The notes: generated by a model not told the origin, from the letters alone. DNA of 64,000 nt from Bradymonas sediminis (GCF_003258315.1 NZ_CP030032.1:348001-412000), one strand, 5' to 3'; shown: positions 35,518-44,532, counted from the stretch's first letter. A program made the numbers and translations.

Positions 35518-37806
35518 ATGCAGCATGAAATTGCCAGATGGCATTGGAGCTTTAAGCGCGGCGCGCGTGCGCTGATTCTCTGCGTCCTCGTGGGGGCTGG
35601 CGGCGGGCTCATCGGGTGCACCGAAGAGTCGGGCGCCGAGCGTGAGATGCCCGCGCCGGTCGACCATACCCGGGTCTTCGTCGAGAAGCTGTTGCCCGAG
35701 CTGGACGCGCAATTGCGCGCGCAGGCCGACGCGGTGGCCACGGGCTCCGCGTTGCAAAATTACCTCGAGATCGAGGCCAGTCATTCCTGGAATACCCGCG
35801 TCGCCGGGGGCATCAAATACGCGGATCTCTTCGCGCGCCTGTACCCCGAGATTGGCTATCATAAGGCCTTCGCGCAATCCGACGGGTTGACCCCGCGCGG
35901 CGCCGTGGTGCTGGAGACTCTGCTCAACTCCGGGCGTCACGACCTGGCGCCCGAGCCCTATCATGTGGCGCGGATTCAGACGCTGGTCAGCGAGTTGGAA
36001 AAGGTCAGCGCGCAGGACCCGGCCTGGGAGCCCATCAAGCTCAGCGGCGAAGAGGCCAATCAATTGGTCAATTGGATCGATCAGCATAAATTAGATCCAA
36101 AAGACCCGGCGACGCGCACCAAGGTCCTCGACGCACTGGTCGGCGCGTCGGTTAAAGATAGTGTTGATAAAGACGAGCTCGCCGCGAAAAAGCCTGCAAA
36201 AAAAGAGGGCGAAGAAGCGAAGACAAAGCCGCCGGCGTCGTCCGAGTTTTTGGCCACGCCCATCCCTCGGATCACCGAGACGCTCCACGGGTATTTGGGC
36301 GTCTTTGAGGCCAGCGCGAAGCTCACCGCCGAGCTTGAGCTGCGGGTGGCCGACGGTGCGCTGCGCTACGCGCGCGATATGAAGCACTTCAACCTGGTGC
36401 GCATGGATTGGCGAGATTTTCGCGACGCCGGCGGCTCCACCGCGATCATCTACGCGCGCCTGGAGAAGACGTTTAACGCGTTGCGCGAGGCCGACGCCGA
36501 CACGACCCGCACGATCTTTAAGGAGCTTCAGCCCCAGCATCCCCAATACGAGCGCCTGCTCGACGCGCGCGCGCGTTATCTGGGCATCGCTGAGAACGGC
36601 GGGTGGGAGTCGGTTCGGCCCACCACGCTTGCCCTGGGCGCACGCTCAGCGCGCGTGATGGACCTGCGCACGCGTCTGGCCGCCGAGGGGTATTTGACCC
36701 TGGTCTCTGAGGAGCCTGCGCCCGTCGATGCCGCGGATTCGGATGCGGAGAGCGCCGGCGCCGATGGCTCGGCCGATGTGGCGGCGCAGCCCGACGCACA
36801 GCCCGCGCCCGTGGACCCCGATGTGGTCGACCAGGCCTTGCTCGATGCGGTCAAGCTCTACCAAGAGACCCACCAATTTAACGCCAGCACCACCTCTCCG
36901 GATGCCGGCTTTTGGCGCAGCCTGAACGTCCCGATCGCCCGGCGTATCGAGCAGATCGAGCTGAGCATTCAGCGCTGGCGCGAGTCTCAATACGAGGGCG
37001 AGAAAGACTATATTATGGTCAATATCCCGGACTTCCACGCCGAGGTCTTCGTCGACCACGAGCCCCAGATGCGCTTTCGCGTGGTGACCGGCGACAATAA
37101 GAGGGTCTGCGACCCGAAGACCGAAAAGTGGACCTACCCGCACGCCACGCCCATCATGATGGCCGAGCTGAACCACGTCATTATCAACCCCTATTGGTAT
37201 GTGCCCCAGAGCATCATCACCAATGAGCTTGAGCCGAAGATGAAGCGGGACCCGGATTATCTGGCCAAAAATGGCTATGAGATCGTCGAGCTCAACGGGC
37301 GTGAGTCGATCCGCCAGCTCCCGGGGCCCAATAACGCCCTGGGCTTCGTGAAGTTTATCTTCCCGAACGCCGGCAATATCTACATGCACGACACGCCGTC
37401 GAAGCGGTATTTCGACTACCCGGTGCGCGCGTTTAGCCACGGCTGTGTGCGCGTGCATGAGCCCAAGAAGCTCGCTGAGTTTTTGCTCGGCAATGACCCG
37501 ACGGCCAAAAAATACGATGTCGATGAGTTGATCGACTCGAAGCGGCAGCGCTACGTCGAGCTGGAGAAGAAGATCCCGGTCTTCCTCGAGTATAAGACCG
37601 TGCGCGTCGACGACGCGGGGCATGTGAACTTCCTGGCCGATATCTACCGCAAGGATCGTCTGCGCTCGATCACCGACCCCGAGGAGCGCAAGCAATACGA
37701 GATGTGTAGCCCGCGGCGGGCCAAGCCCGCGCCGGCGCCGCCGGAGGCCGGCGATGAGCACGACACCACGCTCCCCGAGGGCGTTGAGTCCGACGTCGGT
37801 CCCTGA
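35518..37806 (+). CDS. L,D-transpeptidase, LdtD/YcbB-like, lipoprotein
   Basis: A 762-aa protein with lipobox LIGC (C34), a long N-terminal scaffold, a Lys-rich linker near 225-240, a peptidoglycan-binding-like helical segment (about 375-480) and the YkuD catalytic domain (about 495-690). The active site AFSHGCVRV gives catalytic C643, and NPYWYVPQSII marks the strand usual in LdtD/YcbB enzymes. It would form 3-3 cross-links or attach substrates to peptidoglycan in the periplasm. It is longer than E. coli LdtD (about 615 aa), owing to the N-terminal part. Its ATG follows the upstream stop with no gap, so translation is coupled. Confidence 0.9.
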   Translation: MQHEIARWHWSFKRGARALILCVLVGAGGGLIGCTEESGAEREMPAPVDHTRVFVEKLLPELDAQLRAQADAVATGSALQNYLEIEASHSWNTRVAGGIKYADLFARLYPEIGYHKAFAQSDGLTPRGAVVLETLLNSGRHDLAPEPYHVARIQTLVSELEKVSAQDPAWEPIKLSGEEANQLVNWIDQHKLDPKDPATRTKVLDALVGASVKDSVDKDELAAKKPAKKEGEEAKTKPPASSEFLATPIPRITETLHGYLGVFEASAKLTAELELRVADGALRYARDMKHFNLVRMDWRDFRDAGGSTAIIYARLEKTFNALREADADTTRTIFKELQPQHPQYERLLDARARYLGIAENGGWESVRPTTLALGARSARVMDLRTRLAAEGYLTLVSEEPAPVDAADSDAESAGADGSADVAAQPDAQPAPVDPDVVDQALLDAVKLYQETHQFNASTTSPDAGFWRSLNVPIARRIEQIELSIQRWRESQYEGEKDYIMVNIPDFHAEVFVDHEPQMRFRVVTGDNKRVCDPKTEKWTYPHATPIMMAELNHVIINPYWYVPQSIITNELEPKMKRDPDYLAKNGYEIVELNGRESIRQLPGPNNALGFVKFIFPNAGNIYMHDTPSKRYFDYPVRAFSHGCVRVHEPKKLAEFLLGNDPTAKKYDVDELIDSKRQRYVELEKKIPVFLEYKTVRVDDAGHVNFLADIYRKDRLRSITDPEERKQYEMCSPRRAKPAPAPPEAGDEHDTTLPEGVESDVGP

Positions 37807-37809
37807 CCC

Positions 37810-37842
37810 AAAAAAACGGGCGCCTCGGGCGCCCGTTTTTTT
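37810..37842. terminator. Bidirectional rho-independent terminator
   Basis: AAAAAACGGGCGCC, a TCG loop and GGCGCCCGTTTTTT form a stem flanked by A- and T-runs, between the convergent transpeptidase and Nudix genes. Confidence 0.93.
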
Positions 37843-37859
37843 GGGGGAGTTCGGTGTGC

Positions 37860-38285
37860 TCAGAAGAGGATTTCGGGGACCGCCGGCTCCAGGCCGCGCG
37901 GCATCATCGGGGCCTTAAAGCCCGACAGGTCGAGCAGCGGGATGATCCGGCGAAGATCCATCACGGTGCCCAGCCCCAGGATCTCGTGGGGATAGACCCA
38001 GCGCCCGTCGATGCACTCGCGTTTGCTCAGCGACATGCTCTCGCGGCTGCCGTTTAGGGAGCAGACGAAATACCAGGCCGATTCGAATTTCGCGACCGGT
38101 CGGCGCACTGTGACCCGTAGGCCCGTCTCCTCGAAGGCCTCGCGCACGCACGCGACCTCCGGCCACTCGTTTCGCCAGATCGTCCCGCCCGGTGGGCACC
38201 ATTGGCCGCCGCGCCCCAGGTCGAGCGCCCGTCGTATAAAAAATATTTGGCCAGCGTCTTCGATTAACGCCCATGCAGAGGCCAT
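37860..38285 (-). CDS. Nudix hydrolase
   Basis: A 141-aa single-domain protein with a complete Nudix box (G, five residues, E, seven residues, REAFEETGL), which holds the metal ions that cleave nucleoside diphosphate-linked substrates. CPPGGTIWRNE precedes the helix as usual. Length is normal for small house-cleaning members. The substrate (oxidised nucleotide, NDP-sugar or other) cannot be read from sequence. It is transcribed divergently from recD2 over a 245-bp gap. Confidence 0.88.
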   Translation of the reverse strand: MASAWALIEDAGQIFFIRRALDLGRGGQWCPPGGTIWRNEWPEVACVREAFEETGLRVTVRRPVAKFESAWYFVCSLNGSRESMSLSKRECIDGRWVYPHEILGLGTVMDLRRIIPLLDLSGFKAPMMPRGLEPAVPEILF

Positions 38286-38530
38286 CGTGAATCCTTCTTG
38301 GTTTCGCTAATAGTAGTTGCCCTTTTATAGTGGCGAGGGCGTATCAAGAGCGCCACTCGCAACGGGCTCATACGATATAACATAAATGGCTCGCTTCTGA
38401 TTCCCGGAACTTGTCTCGGGACGAGCTTTCGCCTCAAGCATCCACGATATCGTGAATTAATCAAGAACCTCTATTTTTCGACCGCCCGCGGCGGGTCGAT
38501 TTTCGCCCCGAACTGCTGCAATATGAGCCC

Positions 38531-40744
38531 ATGAAGAGCACCGACCAAAATCAAAGCGCCGAGCTCGAAGTGCTCAAAGGGGAGCTGAGCCGGATTCGCT
38601 TCGCCAGCGAGAACGGTGAGTTCGCGGTGTGCGATCTGGAGTTGCGATCCGGCAAGACCGTCACGCTGGTGGGCAATACCCTTGGCGCCCAGCCCGGCGA
38701 GTCGGTCGAGGTCCGTGGCACCTGGCAAAAAGACCCGCGCTTTGGCCGGCAATTCGCGATCGCCTCGATCCGCGCGGTCGCGCCGACCACGCGCGAGGGC
38801 ATCGAGAAATATCTTTCTAGCGGGTTGATCGAGGGCGTCGGCCCGGTGCTGGCGCGCCGGATCGTCGCGCATTTTGGCGAAGACACCCTCGATCTTCTGG
38901 ACGCCGCGCCCGGGCGCATCCGCGAGGTTGAGGGGATCGGCAAGGTGCGCGCCGAGCGGATTCAGGCGGCCTGGGGCGAGCAGCGCCTGGTGCGAAGCGT
39001 CATGGTTTTCTTGCAATCCCACGGCGTCTCGCCGGGGTTTGCCGCCAAGATCTGGAAGGAATACGGCGACCAATCGGTGGCGATCGTGCGCGAGAATCCC
39101 TACCAATTGGCCGAGGATATCCGGGGCATCGGGTTTCGCAGCGCCGACGCGATCGCCCTGGACACCGGGCTCGCCCGGGACTCGCTGGCGCGGCTTCGCG
39201 CCGGCGTGCTCTACGCGCTTCGCCAGGCGCACTCGGACGGGCATATCTACCTGCCCATGGACGAGTTAAAGGCCCGCGCGGTCGAGCTCTTGGGGGTGCC
39301 GATGGATATGCTGGGCGCGGCGATCGAGTCGCTGACCCACGACGATCGCGTGGTCGTCGAGGCGCTGGGCGGCGGGCGGGCGCCGGCGGTGTATCGCGCC
39401 GCCGCCCACCGCGCCGAGAGCGGCGCCGCCGAGCGGCTCCTCGAGTTATTGCAGACCAACTCGTTGCTGAAATTTGGCGATCTCGAGGCGCATCTTCAGG
39501 CCTATCTCGACGCGCAGCGCAGCGGCGATGCGCCCTTTGAACTCGCGCCCGAGCAGCGCCGGGCGGTGCTCGCGGTCTTCGAGCAAAAAGTGGCGGTCAT
39601 CACCGGCGGGCCGGGCACCGGCAAGACCACGATCATCCGCGCGGTGGTGGCGCTCGCCGACAAGCTCAACCAACGCGTCGCGCTCGCCGCCCCCACGGGC
39701 CGCGCCGCCAAGCGCATGAGCGAGGCCTGCGGGCGCGAGGCGCGCACCATTCACCGCCTGCTCGAGTTCGCGCCGGGCGAGGGCGGGTTCAAATACGATA
39801 AGAAGCGCCCGTTGGACGTCGATCTTGTGGTGATCGACGAGGCATCGATGCTCGACACCTACCTTTTGCACGCCCTGGTGCGCGCGCTGCCCCCGCGCTG
39901 CGCCCTGCTGCTGGTGGGCGATATCGACCAACTTCCGAGCGTCGGGCCCGGCCACATCTTGGGCGATATCATCGACAGCGGGCGCGTCGCGGTGCTGCGG
40001 TTGACCCGCGTTTTTCGCCAGGCGCGCGAGTCGAGCATCATCGCCAACGCCCACCGCGTAAACGCCGGCCAGATGCCCGTCGCCCCGGCCCACGGCGGCG
40101 ACAAATTGGTCGATTTTTATACCATCGCCGCCGCCTCGCCGCTTGAGGCCCAGCAGAAGATCCTCGATCTCATCACCGATCGCATCCCCAACGCCTTCGG
40201 GCTCGACCCGCTCAACGACGTGCAGATCCTGTCGCCCATGCATAAGGGCGAGGTCGGCTGCGGGCAGCTCAATACGCTGATTCAGGCGCGCTTTAACCCG
40301 CTCAGCGCCCCCCTTGAGCACGGCTCAAAGCTGTGGAAGGTCGGCGATAAGGTCATGCAGGTGCGCAACAATTACGATCTCGACGTGTTCAACGGCGATA
40401 TCGGCCAGATTCAGGCGATCGACCGCGACGCCGAGACCGTGCGCGTCGGCTTCGACGGCCGCCCGGTGACCTATAAATTCTCGAGCCTCGACGAGCTCGT
40501 GCTGGCCTACGCGATCACCGTGCACAAGAGCCAGGGCAGCGAATACCCGGCGGTGATCCTGCCGATGCTCACCCAGCATTATGTGATGTTGCAGCGAAAC
40601 CTTTTGTATACCGCGCTGACTCGGGCTAAGAGTCTGGTCATCATCGTGGGCTCGGAGAAGGCCGTCAGCATCGCCACGGCCAACCACGAAGCCCAGATGC
40701 GCTATACCCGCCTGGCCGAGCGCCTGCGCGCCCAGGGATCGTAG
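38531..40744 (+). CDS. recD2: RecD2-like ATP-dependent DNA helicase
   Basis: A 737-aa SF1B helicase. The N-terminal third holds an OB-like segment and helix-hairpin-helix repeats (GLIEGVGPVLARRIV, REVEGIGKVRAERI) typical of RecD2. The motor has Walker A ITGGPGTGKTTII (about 360), Walker B LVVIDEASMLD (about 435), LLLVGDIDQLPSVGPG, and C-terminal motifs AITVHKSQGSEYPAV and LLYTALTRAK. RecD2 unwinds DNA 5' to 3' without RecBC and acts in repair and replication-fork maintenance. The length is standard and no motif is lost. Confidence 0.92.
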   Translation: MKSTDQNQSAELEVLKGELSRIRFASENGEFAVCDLELRSGKTVTLVGNTLGAQPGESVEVRGTWQKDPRFGRQFAIASIRAVAPTTREGIEKYLSSGLIEGVGPVLARRIVAHFGEDTLDLLDAAPGRIREVEGIGKVRAERIQAAWGEQRLVRSVMVFLQSHGVSPGFAAKIWKEYGDQSVAIVRENPYQLAEDIRGIGFRSADAIALDTGLARDSLARLRAGVLYALRQAHSDGHIYLPMDELKARAVELLGVPMDMLGAAIESLTHDDRVVVEALGGGRAPAVYRAAAHRAESGAAERLLELLQTNSLLKFGDLEAHLQAYLDAQRSGDAPFELAPEQRRAVLAVFEQKVAVITGGPGTGKTTIIRAVVALADKLNQRVALAAPTGRAAKRMSEACGREARTIHRLLEFAPGEGGFKYDKKRPLDVDLVVIDEASMLDTYLLHALVRALPPRCALLLVGDIDQLPSVGPGHILGDIIDSGRVAVLRLTRVFRQARESSIIANAHRVNAGQMPVAPAHGGDKLVDFYTIAAASPLEAQQKILDLITDRIPNAFGLDPLNDVQILSPMHKGEVGCGQLNTLIQARFNPLSAPLEHGSKLWKVGDKVMQVRNNYDLDVFNGDIGQIQAIDRDAETVRVGFDGRPVTYKFSSLDELVLAYAITVHKSQGSEYPAVILPMLTQHYVMLQRNLLYTALTRAKSLVIIVGSEKAVSIATANHEAQMRYTRLAERLRAQGS

Positions 40745-40815
40745 GGCGAGTGACCCGCGCGCATCCTGGCCGGTCTCCCCATTGAAAATAGAGCGAAAAT
40801 ACGCAGTTTAGGATT

Positions 40816-41544
40816 ATGAGTTACGCACCCGAAAGCGCTGGTTTTTTTGACACAATTCAGATGTATTTTCTGGAGGTCACCGGCCGCGGCGTCATGTTCA
40901 GCGGCCGCGATATGGAGCTGTTGTGCCGCTGGCGCGACGAGGGCGCGACCGCCGCGATCATCTGCCGCGGCATCAAAGAAGCCGTCTTGAGCATGGAAGA
41001 GGGCGAGCCGCCGCGCGGCGTGCGAAGCTGCCAGGGATGGATCGAGCGCGAGATCGAGAGTGCCCGCGAGCGCGCCTCGGGCGGGCATATCGTCGCGCCC
41101 CACGAAGAGGTCGCGCCCGAGCCTGCGCCTGCCCCCGCGCCGCCCGCGCCTGTCGAAGAACAAACCGCGCAACCCGCGCCCACCAACCCCTACGAGCCCT
41201 TGCTAAAAGACGTGCTCGCCAAGATCGAAGCCGCCGGGCAGGCCTGCACCGAGGACACCCTGCGCGCCGCCTACCGCGACGCCTGGCGCGCCACCCGCGC
41301 CCTGCTCGAGCGCGACACCCTGCCCGACCCCTACGGCGCCCTCGCCGGCATCGAGGACGCCCTGGCCGACGGGTATTTCCGCGCCCTCGACCAGCAAAAA
41401 CAACAAGCGATCGCCGACGCCATCAGCGCCGACGACCCCGCCGGCCTCGCCATGATGAGCCCCTCCGCCCGCGAAGAGCACCTCGCCGCCCGCCGCCGCA
41501 GCTTTTTGATGCGCGAGTATGGGTTGCCGAGTTTGTTGGATTGA
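40816..41544 (+). CDS. Hypothetical protein downstream of recD2
   Basis: A 242-aa soluble protein. Residues 1-90 form a helical domain (YFLEVTGRGVMFSGRDMELL, then CRGIKEAVLSM), followed by a Pro/Ala-rich linker (about 95-125) and a second helical domain with acidic ends. The first domain faintly recalls DnaD-like replication or primosome modules, but I cannot confirm this. It lies 71 bp after recD2 on the same strand, so a DNA-related role is possible. Just downstream begins the first composite repeat block. Confidence 0.6.
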   Translation: MSYAPESAGFFDTIQMYFLEVTGRGVMFSGRDMELLCRWRDEGATAAIICRGIKEAVLSMEEGEPPRGVRSCQGWIEREIESARERASGGHIVAPHEEVAPEPAPAPAPPAPVEEQTAQPAPTNPYEPLLKDVLAKIEAAGQACTEDTLRAAYRDAWRATRALLERDTLPDPYGALAGIEDALADGYFRALDQQKQQAIADAISADDPAGLAMMSPSAREEHLAARRRSFLMREYGLPSLLD

Positions 41545-41577
41545 GCTCGTGCGCAAAAAGGGAGGGGGTTCGGTCGC

Positions 41578-41921
41578 GTTGTGTTCGCGACGCCTCGTCG
41601 ATCCGTGACGCGATTCGTGACGCGATCCGCGGGCTCCCTACGCTTCGCTTCGGTCACCGCGCGGCTACAAGGCCCATGCTGCGCATGGTGGGGCGGCGTT
41701 CGATGGGTGGCGGGGCGGGCGAGACGCCCGCGGTCCGGGTGGGTTGGGGGGCGACGCGATCCGCGGGCTCCCTACGCTTCGCTTCGGTCACCGCGCGGCT
41801 ACAAGGCCCATGCTACGCATGGTGGGGCGTCGAGGCCGCGACGCCTAACCCACGGACGAAGCGAAGCGGAGTCCGGATTGGTAGCCGGGGGTGAGTCTCC
41901 TCGAAGCCCGAAGCTCGCGGG
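41578..41921. repeat. Repeat block 1: hairpin units (about 134 bp) and spacer element
   Basis: One full and one partial copy of a unit (starting near 41623 and 41757) whose core is GATCCGCGGGCTCCCTACG, ending in a small hairpin CCATGC-loop-GCATGG. From about 41843 a second element (TAACCCACGGACGAAGCGAA onward) leads into the 63-bp units. The same elements recur at 51.1-52.2 kb. Confidence 0.85.
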
Positions 41922-42044
41922 CGGCCTAAACTCGGCGAAACGCCCAAAACCATCATCGGGCAAGGAGCCCCCGGGGGCGGTCGAGCGGCCCAAACTCGCC
42001 GAAACGCCCAAAACCAACGTCGGGCAAGGAACCCTCGGGGGCGT
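41922..42044. repeat. Two 63/64-bp tandem repeats
   Basis: Two copies of a unit with CGAAACGCCCAAAACCA and GGGCAAGGAGCCCCCGGG. It is the same unit as the five-copy array at 52168-52480, with a one-base indel. Confidence 0.85.
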
Positions 42045-42066
42045 GTCGTATCGTCAAACACCCCCC

Positions 42067-42360
42067 GATGGCTCAAAAATGACGTCGAACGTGATTTTTT
42101 GGCAGGCCGATGGGTCAAAAATGACGTCGAACGTGATTTTTTGGCAGGCCGATGGGTCAAAAATGACGTCGAACGTGATTTTTTGGCAGGCCGATGGGTC
42201 GAAAATGACGTCGAACGTGGTTTTTTGGGAGGTCGATGGGTCAAAAATGACGTTGGACGTGATTTTTTGGGAGGTCGATGGGTCGAAAATGACGTCGAAC
42301 GTGGTTTTTGCGCCAGCGCGTGGCTTTGGAGGGACGTTGGGCGTGGTTTTGAGGGAGGTC
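42067..42360. repeat. 42-bp tandem repeat array A
   Basis: Six in-phase copies starting at 42067, 42109, 42151, 42193, 42235 and 42277 (GATGGGTCAAAAATGACGTC, then AACGTGATTTTTTGG), followed by a diverged copy. The unit equals 14 codons, so frames on both strands stay open throughout; no ribosome site supports translation. Confidence 0.92.
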
Positions 42361-42367
42361 AGGGGGG

Positions 42368-42402
42368 CAAAAACGCCCCCCGGCGCCGCCGCCGGGGGGC
42401 TC
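42368..42402 (-). terminator. Terminator of the minus-strand gene at 42423
   Basis: CCCCCCGGC pairs with GCCGGGGGG across a six-base loop. On the minus strand the stem is followed by TTTTT, 24 bases after the stop codon. Confidence 0.8.
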
Positions 42403-42422
42403 GGTGCGCCGCGGGGGCGCGT

Positions 42423-43256
42423 TTAGGTGATGGGGTCGGCGGCCGCCGGGGCGGGGGCGTCGGCCTCGGCAATGGGCTCAGCCTCGGGCTCGGCCACGGG
42501 CTCGCCGGTCTCGGGGTTTACGTCCTCGACCTTGCTCTGGCGGCGGTAGGCCTCGACGACGCTGGCGTTCTGGCGGTGGAATTCGGCCAGGCAGGCGGCG
42601 CGGCGCTCGGCGTGCTCGGCCGAGTCGGTGTCGAAGGTCGTCAGGACCGCGAAGACCGCGCCGGCGAATTGGTCCAGGCAGTCGCGCCGGGCGCGCTTGA
42701 CCTGCTCGAAGGTGACCTTGGCGGCGTTCTCGCGCTCGAGCTCGGCGCGGAATCTAGGCACCAAAAAGTTGAGATGCTCGACGTGGCGGCGCACGCCCAG
42801 CGCGTCGACCTGCGCGCCCAGGTCGCCTGTGTTGGGGTCGAAGCGCTCAAGCAGCAGCTCCTGGTGGGCCAATTGCGCCTCGAAGCTCAGCTTCACCAGC
42901 CCGGCCAGCCCCTCGGGGAAGACCTCTTTTAAGAACGCGCTGGCCTGCTCGGCCACCGCGTCCTCGCCCACCGCCTGCCCTTGGGCGACCGCGTGCACGC
43001 CGGCCCAGACCGCGTCGATCTCGCGGTCGAGCTCGGCCGCCCCGCCGCGCGCCGTCGTGGCGAAGCTCTTGCCCTGGCGGTACGTCATCTCCATGCGCAG
43101 GCAGGCCTCATCGGCCGCGATCGCCCGGTCGCAACGCGCCACGATCGCCGCCTCGCCCAACCCCTCAGCCACCCGCCGCATCGCCTTGAGCGCAAAAATA
43201 CGCCGCCCGGTCGGCAATTGACGGCTATTCAAATAATCAAACGTTCGGTGCTCCAT
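42423..43256 (-). CDS. Hypothetical helical protein
   Basis: A 277-aa soluble protein, almost entirely helical, with an acidic Pro/Ala/Glu tail after about residue 240. GGAGGAG six bases before the ATG at 43256 is one of the best ribosome sites in the window and rules out the longer frame to 43316. I recognise no family; helices carry many Arg/Glu and Ala residues, as in four-helix bundles. It has its own terminator and is flanked on both sides by repeat arrays, at the left edge of the accessory island. Confidence 0.7.
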   Translation of the reverse strand: MEHRTFDYLNSRQLPTGRRIFALKAMRRVAEGLGEAAIVARCDRAIAADEACLRMEMTYRQGKSFATTARGGAAELDREIDAVWAGVHAVAQGQAVGEDAVAEQASAFLKEVFPEGLAGLVKLSFEAQLAHQELLLERFDPNTGDLGAQVDALGVRRHVEHLNFLVPRFRAELERENAAKVTFEQVKRARRDCLDQFAGAVFAVLTTFDTDSAEHAERRAACLAEFHRQNASVVEAYRRQSKVEDVNPETGEPVAEPEAEPIAEADAPAPAAADPIT

Positions 43257-43437
43257 AGTCTCGCTCCTCCCATCGAATGGGACGCAAAAAAGGTAGTCAG
43301 CGGCCGACGAGCCCACGCTCGCCGACCCGGCATCACACGTCTTCCCAGCGATACTGCGTTGTGGAAATAGGAGGCCACGGTACTACGGATTTGATTTGTG
43401 TGTATAGGGGTGAGTGGGAGAAACCGTAAAAGCATGA

Positions 43438-43612
43438 GACCCCGGCCAGCTTGTCTGGCCGGTGAATGAGACTGACGGCCAAGCCAACCGCGCCCAGCGC
43501 GCAGACCCCGGCCAGCTCGCCTGGCCGGTGAATGAGACTGACGGGCAAGCCAACCGCGCCCCGCGCGCAGACCCCGGCCAGCTCGCCTGGCCGGTGAATG
43601 AGACTGACGGCC
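43438..43612. repeat. Three 66-bp repeats with perfect hairpins upstream of mntA
   Basis: Units begin at 43438, 43504 and 43570 (the last partial). Each contains CCGGCCAG, a five-base loop (CTTGT or CTCGC) and CTGGCCGG, followed by TGAATGAGACTGACGG. The array ends about 100 bp before the mntA start, inside the 459-bp gap between two divergent genes. Confidence 0.9.
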
Positions 43613-43715
43613 AAAAGACTGGTGGCCAGTCTCGTTCGACACGGCCCATGTTGGCGGGTAGAATCGCGCATCTCGTCACTCAAAGGGCGAACTCACCACG
43701 AAGCATGGAGGATCG

Positions 43716-44120
43716 ATGAGCATTCCCCACAAAGCAAAGATCATCGCGCATCTGCAGGCGGAGTTTGGGAGCCTGATGGCTATCTACGCCTTTGGCAGCC
43801 GCATTCAGGGCACCGCCACCCCCACGAGCGACCTGGACCTGGCCATCTTGGTGGAGGGCAAAGCCGACCCGCTCGCGTTGTGGAACGCCTCAGCCGACCT
43901 GGGAATCCTATTGGACCACGATGTCGATCTATTGGATTTTCGGGCCGCCTCGACTGTCATGCAGGCGCGGATTTTGGACACCGGCGAGCGCTGGTGGGTG
44001 CGCGATGAGCAGGCGTCGATTTATGAGGCGTTTGTGCTGAGCGAAAAGCTTCGACTCAACGAATTGCGGGCGGGAATCCTAAAAGATATTCAAGAAAGCG
44101 GGCGAATCTATGGCGAATGA
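43716..44120 (+). CDS. mntA: MntA-like nucleotidyltransferase antitoxin
   Basis: A 134-aa minimal nucleotidyltransferase. The signature GSRIQGTATPTSDLD (G27-S28 with D39 and D41) is the GSx10DxD motif that binds the nucleotide and metal. In characterised pairs MntA neutralises the HEPN toxin HepT by AMPylating a tyrosine next to its active site. The stop overlaps the downstream hepT start by 11 bases, which is typical of the pair. Hairpin repeats precede the gene and may be part of its control region. Confidence 0.92.
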   Translation: MSIPHKAKIIAHLQAEFGSLMAIYAFGSRIQGTATPTSDLDLAILVEGKADPLALWNASADLGILLDHDVDLLDFRAASTVMQARILDTGERWWVRDEQASIYEAFVLSEKLRLNELRAGILKDIQESGRIYGE

Positions 44121-44532
44121 TGTTCTCTACAATAAGGCCGCGACGATCGAGCGTTGCGTGGGTCGCGCGCGCGAAGAATACGAGGCCGATCCCGAGAGCT
44201 TTACGGACAATTACACCCGTCAGGACGCCGCTATTTTGAATATACAGCGAGCGTGCGAAGCGGCGATTGATATGGGAACGTTTTTGGTCCGACGTGAGCG
44301 GCTCGGCCTGCCACAGAGCGCGCGTGATGTGTTCACGCTGCTGGCCGAGGGTGGCTGGATTCCCAAAGAACTCGCCGAAGACATGAAGCGGATGGTCGGC
44401 TTTCGAAATATCGCGGTTCATGATTATCGCGCGATGCAAATTCCAATCGTCGTCGCGATTATTCGAGAGCATCTGGACGAGGTTTTGGCGTTTAGTGAGC
44501 TTTTGATTCAAGGAGAACAAAAGTCGGATTGA
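44110..44532 (+). CDS. hepT: HepT-like HEPN ribonuclease toxin
   Basis: A 140-aa helical HEPN protein (DUF86 type). The catalytic motif RNIAVHDY fits Rx4HxY with R99, H104 and Y106, the tyrosine being the expected AMPylation target of MntA. Active HEPN dimers cleave RNA, often tRNA. All key residues are present, so the toxin looks functional. It overlaps mntA by 11 bases. The pair lies next to, but on the opposite strand from, the methyltransferase-helicase-nuclease operon. Confidence 0.92.
   Translation: MANDVLYNKAATIERCVGRAREEYEADPESFTDNYTRQDAAILNIQRACEAAIDMGTFLVRRERLGLPQSARDVFTLLAEGGWIPKELAEDMKRMVGFRNIAVHDYRAMQIPIVVAIIREHLDEVLAFSELLIQGEQKSD

Noticed and set aside
42067-42360. Possible repeat-protein gene (14-residue repeats) on either strand
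   Set aside because: Open frames follow simply from a period divisible by three; no ribosome site, and unit differences alter residues on both strands.
43438-43612. Possible CRISPR array
   Set aside because: The three 66-bp units are contiguous with no variable spacers, and there are no cas genes.
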